Below the pieces are notes generated by a model. It searched no databases, was not told the DNA's origin, and worked only from the letters and a program-made list of their open reading frames with translations. The position numbers and the translations under genes are program-made. This document shows positions 55,281 to 64,000 of a DNA stretch of 64,000 bases, piece by piece. The DNA comes from Brasenia schreberi. Taxonomy: Eukaryota > Streptophyta > Magnoliopsida > Nymphaeales > Cabombaceae. The stretch's first letter is position 1. The number at the start of each line of letters is the position of its first letter. The stretch lies in assembly GCA_036023115.1 (NCBI GenBank), contig JAYKKT010000080.1, positions 9,375,501 through 9,439,500 on the forward strand, written 5' to 3'.

Positions 55281-58200
55281 TGTAGACGCGCGAAAATCCC
55301 CGCCTCTTCGTCCTTTTCAGGGCTTAGAGTGGATCTTCTCGTGTGTCTAAGGCCTATATATGCAAATAGGGCGTGCCAGCTAGCTTACTTAAGCTAGCGA
55401 AGATATTTTTAACACTGACTTCTAAACGTGGCGACTGTGAGCAAGTGAGCTCTTGTCGTCGCAGACCTTCTTGCACCAATGCGCAAGGGTCAGTCTGTAC
55501 GCTTTGCAAAAATCGAGTTTTGGAGAGAAAGTCTACGAAGCGGTTCGAGGTGTCTATTTCGGGTCTTTAAGATGCGATTGCATGTTTTAGATCACATGGA
55601 TTTGCACGTGCCTAAGTCTTTTTCTTTTATCCCTTTTCGGGCCACCTAGTTTGTGTGTTATGAACACTCCACTACATGGGCGAATTCGAGCGGGGCTTGC
55701 TTTCATGCAATATACGTCCTACCTCGTGGTATGGCGTAGATGCAATGCAAACTCACGCTACTCTAAAGGGAAAACCCGAAATGTAAAGACAATACTGAAG
55801 GGGAAATAACGGAAGGGAAATAACCGAAGGGAAATAACCGAAGGGAAATAACCGAAGGGAGATATGTATATAGATTATCTATATGAGCCCTTACTCGGGT
55901 CTTGCAAATAAGAGCGAAGGCTCAATGTGGGTGCGTGCTTGAATTGAAAGACTTACACACACGACATGAAATTAAACCCAAATATAAATTGCAGTATGGC
56001 CTTGACTAAGGTCTTGGGAGTAAGAGCGAAGGCTCAATGTGTGTGAGAGTGCTTGAATTGAAGTACTACACACACGACATAAATGAAACCCAAATATAAC
56101 TGCAATAAGGCCTTTACTAAGGTCTTGGGAGTAAGAGTGAAGGCTCAATGTGTGTGAAAGTGCTTGAATTGAAAGACTTACTCACACGACATGAAATGAA
56201 ACCCAAATAGTATAGGTCGGCCCTTACTTGGGTCTTTCCACTAAGAGCGAAAGCTCAATGTGTGTGAGTGCTTGAATTGAAAGACAACGCACCCAACTTA
56301 AACAAAAACCCTTCGAAAATGAAAGTATATATATGCACTTATGTATTAGGGGCTGATTAGGCCCGTGTGTGTTCAAAATAGTGCACGACTAAGAGAGTGC
56401 ACGTGTGTGGTTGTGCCAAGCCACGTTATTACAAGCGAGGGGAGACTATGCTCCGTTATTACAACCCCGTATCGAATTTAATCTCAGACAAGTATACAAC
56501 TAAGGACCGAGTTTAGACACTTACGAGTAGCTGGTCCGTAGAGGTCTTGCTTGAGCGTGGGCTTGGCCTTGGGCTGCAAACGGGAGCTCCGCGAAGATAG
56601 GTGATCAAAGGTGTTGGCCGGCTGCAAGTGGGGCGCGGGATAGGCGCCTCGAAGGTGGCCGGTGGCAAGTAGATGTCGCCTCAAGGTAGGGGGTTTAAAG
56701 GGGCTAAATAAGCGGGTCACTAGGGGAGTTGAGAGCTTAGGGAAACTGGACCTAAAAGAGGGTTCATGGGAAGGTCGAATGGGACACCTAGGGGAAGGCC
56801 GAATGGGATATGATGGCTAGGTAATGGCCGGCAGTTTGGGCTATTGCTAGGTTCGGCTAAGTGAAAAGGGTGGTGGCAAAAGGGCTGAGATGAGGATAGG
56901 GTAGATGGCTAGGAGTGGAGAGGGGGAAGAGAAGGGCTTTGATGGAGTTAGGGTACTTACCGAATGGGGAGAGGCGGTGGAAGGCAATGAGAAGCAGGCG
57001 GGCAGGTGGGCTCTTAGCTGGTTCGGTTGGGTAAAGGTGGTGGCGTCCGGCTGGGTGAGATAGTGGTGGATGGAAGAGGGAAGGTGGCGATGCAGGTGGA
57101 GCTGATGGAGCAGGTGGAGCTGGTGGAGCAGGTGGAGCAGGCGAAGGTGATGGAGAGTGGTCCCGGCTAGGTGAGGAAAATGGGAGAAGGAGAGGGCCCG
57201 GCTGGGTGAGGTGAGGGTTCCCACTTGGAAAACCCGCCCCCAAGGGGGGGCGCTTTAAATAGGGGATGGGTAGGTCGGTTAGGGCTGGGCTGGGGGTAGT
57301 GGTTAGGTGGTTTAGGTAGGGTGGTATGTAGATAAGGTGGGCTGGAAAGGGTTGGGCCAGATATTTTAAAACTAGGGGTTTGGGTAGATTGTGGGCTAAG
57401 GGTGGTTTAGGGGTTTAGGGCTAGGTTAGGTGGTTGGGTTTTAGGGTGAGGTTTAGTGAGCTAGGTTAGGTGATTAGGCTAGGTTTAGGCTAGGATTAGG
57501 GAAATTAATCTAGGTTTAGGGAAGGATTAGGGAAGTGGGTTAGGTGATTAGGTTGGGATTAGGCCGGGATTAGGGAAGTGGGTTAGGTGATTAGGTTAGG
57601 ATTAGGGGTGCATTAGGGGTTTAGGCTAGGATTAGTCATTTTGGGTTAGGTCTAGGTGAGGGAGCTCCCTTAGCATGGCCCATAGACCTTGATCACCCCA
57701 TGTTGGTGCAGCCCTAGGTTAGGTTTTAGCTAATTACAAGCTTAAACCCACTCAATTAGGCTAACCCACATGATTAAACCCAAACTTGACACACAAGTCA
57801 AGCTTAATACAATACTCTTGATATTTTTTATCCCCACTCTCTCTCATGCCCAATATCCCACGTGAATTTCAAGTGGGCCCCACCTCCATTTATGAGAAGG
57901 TGATGTGGGCCATGGATATGGATATTGGATTGGATCTCTGGATCAAAATCCAAATCCAAGTCCACATATGGGTTTGGATTGGAATCTGGATATATATGGT
58001 CCAGATCCAATCCAAACTGAACTCTGACTCCTTCGAGCTGGGTTCGAAATGGACGATTCGTGCGGGGCCTGACAGCATCAGTACTCCGTCTGCATTGGGT
58101 CTTCGCCAACATAGTCGTCCGCCTCCGTTTCTGCCTTCCGGAGATGACTTCAGATGCTATTTTGATAAGAACAGGGTCTTGGACATTCGAGATCCTGGGG

Positions 58201-58496
58201 GTGTGAATCAGATACAAGAGTGGTTGTGCCGGGCTCGACGTGTGCTCCGGTTCCGGGCTCTTCTTAGCTCTCCTGGTCCTGGCTTGATCGGGCCAAGCCG
58301 CTTTAGGGTTTCAAAAACGTGTTTTAAAAGGTTTTCAAAAGCCATATTATATGTTTTTGAAATATAAAGTTTAAAACATATATACAGGGTTGTCTGGAAG
58401 GCTCCTGGGTTTCCAGACTCAAAAATGGCCCTTTGGGGCTGCTTTTACAAAACCAGATGAATTTTGAGAAGTTCGTGGGATTTCGGGGTGTTTACA
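55281..58496 (-). mobile_element. LTR A3, 3' LTR of Tat element I, 3216 bp
   Basis: It runs from TGTAGACGCG to GTGTTTACA. It has no matching flanks (GGTGT left, GATGC right), as expected for one LTR of a complete element whose other end is outside the window. Modules: GGGCGTGCCA at 55369-55378, five 14-bp repeats at 55796-55862, four ~110-bp repeats at 55890-56290, GC-rich part, TTAGGG-like tract at 57280-57665, TATA-like CATAAATGG at about 57887-57894 and GGAT tract at 57910-58010. Frames such as 57846-58367 are shadows. Confidence 0.93.
57280..57665. repeat. Degenerate telomere-like TTAGGG tract in LTR A3
   Basis: GGTTTAGGG, GATTAGGG and GGTTAGGT words aligned with those of A1 and A2. Confidence 0.85.
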
Positions 58497-59643
58497 GATG
58501 CCCATAAGGGCAAAGATGATAAACACCCCTTTTAATGTCTCCCTAGATCTAGCCACGAAGAATATGGGATCGTCCCATTTTAGCAAAATCTCAATTTACA
58601 AACTCTGGTAGGAGGAGATATCACGCCAAAGGGTTTACTTATGGAATCTGGTCCTAAATGGGATCATGTTCATGCAAGTACCATGCGTGGAATGCAGATG
58701 ACATGGGTGTGGTGCCAAGAGTGGCGACCTCCCAGAGACCAGATGTGGTCGAACTCTAGAGACTTACAAGGTCTATTGCTCCAAGTGAGCAAGTCCTATG
58801 CTGTTCGATGTTCGGTTTTCAAAACTTATTTACAAAAGCTATTTACAAAAGGGACAACTGTCTTGAGCCTCGATCCTAAGGATCTCGAGCTCTTCGTGCT
58901 TGCCCTTGTTTGAGTTTTAACACTCGCTTATCTATCGGAGGTTTTATAAGAAAACAAGCTTCATTTCAAATTCCTACGCTTTACTCGAAACGTCGAATTC
59001 TCAAACAAGATGAAATTCAAGTAAGTAAATCCTATTTTTACTTTAGGATTCCTCGAAATGAACCATGCTTTGGCTTGGGATAAGCCAGGGATGGGAAAGA
59101 GATACCACGGTCCCTTCTGAAGCGTCCCGTGGCTTAAGGCATAGAAGGCAGAAAACTGCTCTTTTTGAGCTTTTTGGCCTCTTTTTCCTTCTTTTTTTTT
59201 TCATAGAGGGTCTCCCTTTGGGAGTATTTTTTCTTTAATCCCTCTTTTTCATAAGAGAATCGATTTTTCTTTTTGAAGTCTGGTTTCTTTCTTTTGGAAA
59301 GAGACTTTAAATGGGAAATTCCCTTTTGATTTGGGCCATTGTTTTCCTTTTGGAAGTAGGAGAGAAGAGGGGAGGACTTATCCCAAGCCTACACTCGATC
59401 CATTCTAGATCAGCCTATTTAGAAATAGCACGTACTACTTGCAAGTATCTTGCTATGTTGAACTAGGCCTTTCTTTGTAAGAAGAAGGATTTTGAAATGT
59501 AACCGCGATTTTGAAAACTCCACTCTTTCACAAGTGCGAATTCTCTCACTTAGGGTCACACGAGTTTGCCTTTGCACCTTATTCACATGTCTCAGGGCAG
59601 CTATCCCTATAGAATTTTCGAAAACTGGAATTTAATCCAGATC
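58497..59643 (-). other. 3' UTR of Tat element I
   Basis: Noncoding region between the pol stop and the 3' LTR. The conserved stem-loop is at 59104-59132 (plus strand CCACGGTCCCTTCTGAAGCG). Poly-T/purine-rich text at 59180-59350 corresponds to the minisatellite of the plus-strand copies. The polypurine tract next to the LTR is decayed (GGGCATC only). The open frame at 58641-58913 is not supported as a gene. Confidence 0.7.
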
Positions 59644-61644
59644 CTATACATGATATTTCTTTAAGTATTGAATATTGATAGGATCTGCTAAATTCCTACC
59701 TTCTACATCGATCAACCAATACGAATTGTTCGTAGTGGTTGCTCGTACCACATAGGGTCCATCCCAGTTGGGGCGCCACTTGCCTAGGGGGTGTGGGCCA
59801 CGATGGTGGATGGTTTTCAAGACCAGATCTCCCACTTCAAAGTGGCGAGGTCTCAGGTGTTTGCTATAATGTTGGGCTATCCTTTGCCGGTATGCACGAG
59901 CATGATCCATGGCAAGGAGTCGCCTCTCATCTAGCAAATCTAGTTCGGCCATCCTAGCATGCTGAAGCGTCTCTAGGGGGAGGTCGAGTGCTAGGGATGT
60001 ATGGAATGAATGCAGTTGGGTATGAATGGGAAGAATGGCGTTTGTGCCATAGACCAATTCGAATGGTGTGGCATTCGTGGGATTCCGGATGGAAGTCCTA
60101 TAAGCCCATAAGGCTTCATCCAGCTTCTCGTGCCACGTCCTACCCTTCTCTAAGGTTTTCTCAATAATACTAATGAGAGTCTTGTTTGTGGCTTCGGCTT
60201 GGCCGTTGCCTTGAGGGTAGTAGGGCGAGGAGAAGTGGTGAGTTATGCCATACATGTTGCACAACTTAACCATCCGCTCATTCTTGAATGGGGTACCATT
60301 ATCAGACACAAGGTCTCGTGGAACCCCAAATCGAACCAAGATATTCCTCCGGATGAAATCCACCACATGTTGCCCCATTACATTTGTTAGGGAAATGGCT
60401 TCCACCCACTTGGAGAAATACTCCGTGGCTACTAAAATAAAACGATGCCCATTCGAGGCCTTTGGAAATATTGGGCCTACAATGTCAAACGCCCACATGG
60501 TAAAGGGCCAGGGGCTGACCACGGAATGCAATGCAGATGAAGGGATATGAATGGCGTGCCCATGCACTTGACACGGATGACACCTCCTAACATGATCGTG
60601 ACAATCCTTTTTTAGGGTGGACCAAAAATAGCCCCCTCTAAGTATTTTCATCGCCATCATGTTGGCATTAACATGACCTCCACATTCTCCATCGTGGAAC
60701 TCATGCATCACTATCCTAGCCTCCTCTAGGTTGATACACCTAAGCAGAATGCCGGTAAAACTCTTTTTGTATAAGACCCCACCCAGAATGGTGTATCGGG
60801 TCGAAATCTTACGAATGAATGCCTTATCTTTGGATGTGGCATTCTCGGCAAATCCCCCATTTTCTAAAAATTGTTTTATGTTATAGAACCAGGGTTTTTC
60901 AATAGACTCTGGGTTGTTTTGGCAAATATCCAAGTCGTGTGTGGATGGATGGGGCGCATGCCATATTTCCAAAGATCTGGTCCCTGAAATGGGATCGACC
61001 TTCAGGGCTGAACCCAAGGAGGAGAGGGCATCGGCGATGCCATTATCCTCTCTTCCTACGTGTGTGAGCTTACACGACTGGAAGGATTGGACCAATCGAG
61101 TGGCCAACTCGTGATATGGAAGTAGTTTCTCATTACGTACTTGCCAAATTTTTAAAACCTGGTTTATGACAAGGAGCGAATCTCCAAAGACCTCGATGCA
61201 TGATGCCCCTAGAGTTTTCGAAATCCTTAAGCCTTGTATGAGTGCTTCATACTCAGCTACGTTGTTGGAACATTCGAAATCTAAGCGGACTGCTATGGGA
61301 ATCTCGCCCTTTTCAGGGAAGATTAGGATGATCCCGGCACTAGCCCCTCGTTGGTTTCGTGCCCCGTCGAAGTGCATCTTCCACACTTGGTTTTCGAAAG
61401 AATTTGCCAAAATGTGGTTTTGAACATGGTTTTGCAATATGCCTTCATCAGGCATTTCGACAAGAGTGGGATATGTGTCGTCTAAGGGGAATTCAGCCAC
61501 GTAATCTGCTAGGGCTTGCCCCTTAATGGAGATCTGGTGATGGTATTTTAGGTCATATTCCATTAGAAGGAGTTGCCATTTACCCAATCTACCCGTGAGA
61601 ATGGGTTTTTCGAACAAGTGCTTGATTGGATCAAGCTTGGACAC
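59644..61644 (-). CDS. Tat polyprotein C-terminal part: RNase H, second (archaeal-type) RNase H, integrase
   Basis: A 666-codon open frame. Residues 1-57 are the end of the first RNase H (KPILTGRLGKWQ). Residues 88-210 are a second, archaeal-type RNase H with FDGA (D93), AEY (E131), GDS (D155) and NGIADALS (D205); this extra domain marks the Tat clade. The integrase follows: zinc region with H317, H324, C355 and C358, then D387, D448 and E484 with exactly 35 residues between the last two, then a C-terminal region (GDLVLKTIHHRGPHPLGKWRPNWDGPYVV). It integrates the element's DNA copy. This frame is a continuation of pol; the break at about 61645 (a stop after LDHEI) separates it from RT. The first Met is therefore not a true start. 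Catalytic residues are all present. Confidence 0.93.
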   Translation of the reverse strand: MSKLDPIKHLFEKPILTGRLGKWQLLLMEYDLKYHHQISIKGQALADYVAEFPLDDTYPTLVEMPDEGILQNHVQNHILANSFENQVWKMHFDGARNQRGASAGIILIFPEKGEIPIAVRLDFECSNNVAEYEALIQGLRISKTLGASCIEVFGDSLLVINQVLKIWQVRNEKLLPYHELATRLVQSFQSCKLTHVGREDNGIADALSSLGSALKVDPISGTRSLEIWHAPHPSTHDLDICQNNPESIEKPWFYNIKQFLENGGFAENATSKDKAFIRKISTRYTILGGVLYKKSFTGILLRCINLEEARIVMHEFHDGECGGHVNANMMAMKILRGGYFWSTLKKDCHDHVRRCHPCQVHGHAIHIPSSALHSVVSPWPFTMWAFDIVGPIFPKASNGHRFILVATEYFSKWVEAISLTNVMGQHVVDFIRRNILVRFGVPRDLVSDNGTPFKNERMVKLCNMYGITHHFSSPYYPQGNGQAEATNKTLISIIEKTLEKGRTWHEKLDEALWAYRTSIRNPTNATPFELVYGTNAILPIHTQLHSFHTSLALDLPLETLQHARMAELDLLDERRLLAMDHARAYRQRIAQHYSKHLRPRHFEVGDLVLKTIHHRGPHPLGKWRPNWDGPYVVRATTTNNSYWLIDVEGRNLADPINIQYLKKYHV

Positions 61645-61646
61645 TA

Positions 61647-63319
61647 TCAGATCTCATGATCTAGGAAATAGTGTCTGAATTTCTGGCAGGCCCAAACTAG
61701 GGCCAAGCACGTCTTCTCCATGGCTTGATAATTTCGTTCATAAGCCAAGAGAGTTTTCGAAATATAGTACATGCCATACTCCTTATGGGTATCATCCTCG
61801 TATTGAGCCAACAGGGCTCCTAAAGCGTTTACATGCACGGAGATGTATAATAAAAGCGGTTTTCCTTGTTTTGAAGGATTCAAAACGGGGGGATTAACCA
61901 GGTATGCCTTCAGTCTCTCGAAGGACTTTTGGCATTCGTCATCCCATAAGAATTTCTTACCCTTCCTCAACAGTTTGTTGAAAGGTTCGCATCTAGTTGC
62001 CAGATTCGATATGAACCGGCGCACGGATTGTAATCGACCCTGGAGGCTACGGATTTGGGTGAGATTGGAGGGTGGAGCCATGTCTATGATGGCTCGACAC
62101 TTAGAGGGGTCGACTTCGATTCCCCTTTGGCTCACCATAAAGCCTAGAAGCTTCCCTGATTCTACCCCGAACACACATTTTTGAGGGTTTAGCTTTACTT
62201 TGTAAAGCCTAAGCCTTTCGAAAATCTTTTGTAAACATTCAATATGGGTGCATCGGTTGCCAAGAGATCATCTACATACACTTCTACAAGCTCATGAATT
62301 TGATCATGGAAGCTCGTGTTCATGGCTCGTTGGTATGTTACGTCGGCATTTTTCAAACCAAAGGGCATGACTGTATAGCAGTACGTGCCCCATGGGGTTG
62401 TGAAGGCGGTCTTACCCTGATCTCGTGGACTTAGTTTGATTTGATTATAGCCTGAATAGCCATCCATGAATGAAAACATTTCATGATTTGCAGTACTATC
62501 GACTATCAAATCTATGTTTAGTAAAGGAAAATTATCCTTTGGAGTGGCTTTTTTCAGGTTTCTAAAATCGATGCATATTCAAATTTTCCCATTGGTTTTT
62601 CGAACCACAACGATATTTGACAACCAATCAGAATACGCAATGGGTTTTATAAATCCGGCTTTTAGCAGATCTTCTAAACCCTCTTTGACTTGCGTGTGTA
62701 CATTCGGGTGTATTTTCCTAAGCTTCTGCTTTATGGGTTTTACACCTACATCTAAGGGAAGACGATGCTCGACTATGCTGGGATCTATGCCCGACATGTC
62801 TTCATACGTCCATGCAAACACATCTAAATAGGTCCGTAGAAATGCAATGAATGCTAACTTTTCTGTTTCATGCAAGCATGCGCCTATTTTGATGGTTTTG
62901 GGATTGGAATCATCCCCTAGGTTCACCTCTACGAAATCTCCTCCTACTGATTGGGAAGGTCTTTCAAAATCGAGAACTCTATGAAATTCTGGGAGCTCAG
63001 AAGTGGGCTCTTCCTCAAGGGGATCCACTTCTAGGCTTTGATCATTCTCGTGGGCTATAGACCCGAGGGAACTTGATGCGTGGTTTTCAAAATGACCTGG
63101 TTTTGTACTTGGATTTTTGAGTGATTTCGAAATTTTTGGTATGGCTATGCAGACGACACTTCTTTCGAAATCCTTTTCTTTTGCCAAAGGCCTACCAGGA
63201 GCAGCTATGTATAAAATCTTTTTGGCATTTTCCAAATTTTCGATTTTTTTGGGTTTTTGTAAAACAAGAACTTTGGGAACTATACAAAGCACTCTTTTTT
63301 CGAGTTTTTGTTTTTCCAT
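61647..63319 (-). pseudogene. Tat element I reverse transcriptase, broken at three places
   Basis: On the minus strand from 63319: Lys/Pro-rich linker, then FAWTYEDMSGIDPSIVEHRL, KQKLRKIHPNVHTQVKEGL and SDWLSNIVVVRKTNGKI. A stop at about 62576 falls where element H reads Arg, fitting a C-to-T change. RT resumes with IDLIVDSTANHEMFSFMDGY and the catalytic VYVDDLLA. Near 62256 a short deletion relative to element H shifts the frame. The third block (61647-62174) has FGVESGKLLGFMVSQRGIEV, SFERLKAYLVNPPVLNPSKQ and LLAQYEDDTHKEYGMYYISK, the RT end and RNase H start, before another break at 61645. The element could not make an active enzyme by itself. Confidence 0.92.
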
Positions 63320-63434
63320 TGTTTTTGGTTTTTCTTGTTTTTCGATTTTTTTTCGATTTTAAGTTTTCAAATGTTTTTGGTATTTTTAGAAAAAGGGATC
63401 TTCCGTCATACCTACAAAGGGAAAACACTACAGG

Positions 63435-63977
63435 TTAGACTCGGAATAGGAGGTCTAAACCATAGGTTTCTTCTAAGACAGGCTCCGGGGCACCCTTGAC
63501 CCAGGTGGTCACAGGGGGTGGCTCCGGCGGTATTCGGGGAGTATAGCCGATCCCATATCGGCTTGGGTTGGCCCTAGGCAGGATGGGCTCTAGAAGACCC
63601 TGGTTTTGTGCCCCTAGACTCTTGTAGGGCGTGTAGCCCATGTTCAATAACATGTTCCACGACCTTTTGTTTTTTGAAAAGATGGGATATAAGTCGTGGT
63701 CCTGGAACATGCTATCGTCCATATTAGGCTCGTATGGCCTTTTGTCCAGGGGTTTTGGAAATAGGGAACGTTTGGGTTTTCCTAGAAGGATTAGAGTCGG
63801 GAGGGGGCCTGCTTTGGGCGGCCCCTTCACATATACAACCTTCCTAGGGTTGTTCAACATGAGCCGAGGTGGCTCAACCATAATTTGCCCCAGGTTAGCC
63901 TCATGGGCCTGGGAGCTTGATAAACAAGGGGAGTTTATGATCCCCTGAAGCTGTGGGTGACTCTCACCTAGGATCAC
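63435..63977 (-). pseudogene. Tat polyprotein region between protease and RT (G-patch-like)
   Basis: A 180-codon minus-strand frame with Pro-rich text and LLNMGYTPYKSLGAQNQGLLEPI, which resembles the Gly-rich G-patch-like segment that precedes RT in Tat elements. LNNPRKVVYVKGPPKAGPL precedes it. Protease and gag would lie past the right edge. A break between 63320 and 63435 separates it from the RT frame, and the region is AT-rich there. Not a separate gene. Confidence 0.7.
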
Positions 63978-64000
63978 TACGACCTAGTCCCTAAAAGGGA

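Noticed and set aside
58641..58913. 90-codon frame in the 3' UTR of element I
   Set aside because: It is on the strand opposite the element, with no recognisable domain and no counterpart in the related 3' UTRs.

Overview
The window is a plant (angiosperm) nuclear segment that is mostly nested, decayed LTR retrotransposons. The evidence is two plant-type host gene remnants (a PRA1-family gene and the start of an organellar GatC gene), Ty3/Gypsy Tat-lineage pol with a second archaeal-type RNase H, plant Ty1/Copia fragments, an RTE-type LINE, and low-GC intergenic DNA with AT/GA microsatellites. No species can be named from the sequence alone. No tRNA, rRNA, CRISPR or bacterial-type operon was seen.

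Layout. 1-905: AT-rich DNA with a possible MITE. 905-4115: a nearly full-length but dead RTE LINE on the minus strand. 4544-5050: an intact single-exon PRA1 gene, the only clearly intact host gene. 5051-6765: its 3' flank and a possible hAT-like short repeat. 6765-23893: a ruined Tat-like region with four copies of one long LTR family (B), a minus-strand gag-pol ruin (8627-12320), two LTRs placed tail-to-tail (12321-16727) and an array of ~665-bp tandem repeats (16728-21609). 23900-30040: fragments of a second Gypsy family in inverted orientation, split by a 3.2-kb solo LTR (A1). 30588-31416: two exons of a GatC gene, with a one-base lesion. 31680-38070: RTE and Copia fragments; one Copia RT is split by solo LTR A2. 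38073-41223: a truncated LTR (D1) packed with short hairpins. 41224-45505: a Tat 3' end with 3' LTR (C). 46127-49590: a Tat integrase and 3' end with a truncated 3' LTR (G). 49590-55280: another Tat element (H), minus strand, with PBS and 5' LTR (E), its RT split by solo LTR D2. 55281-64000: the 3' LTR (A3), 3' UTR and most of pol of the best-preserved Tat element (I), minus strand, running off the right edge.

How it fits together. The order of events can be read from interruptions: D2 entered element H, element I entered LTR E, A2 entered a Copia RT, and A1 entered a Gypsy gag leader. A1, A2 and D2 each carry perfect 5-bp target-site duplications (GAAGA, TTATG, GCAGT). LTR families A, D, E and G are related: 3-kb-class LTRs with shared modules (a GGATCT/GGATTT tract just upstream of a TATA box in A, D and G, ~110-bp repeats around a GAGC..GCTC core in A, D and E, and a PBS-like 10-mer near the 3' end). 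The most unusual structure is the D-type LTR segment, where many short perfect inverted repeats with different words follow one another for about 1 kb. All boundaries were read by eye; no alignments or database searches were run.
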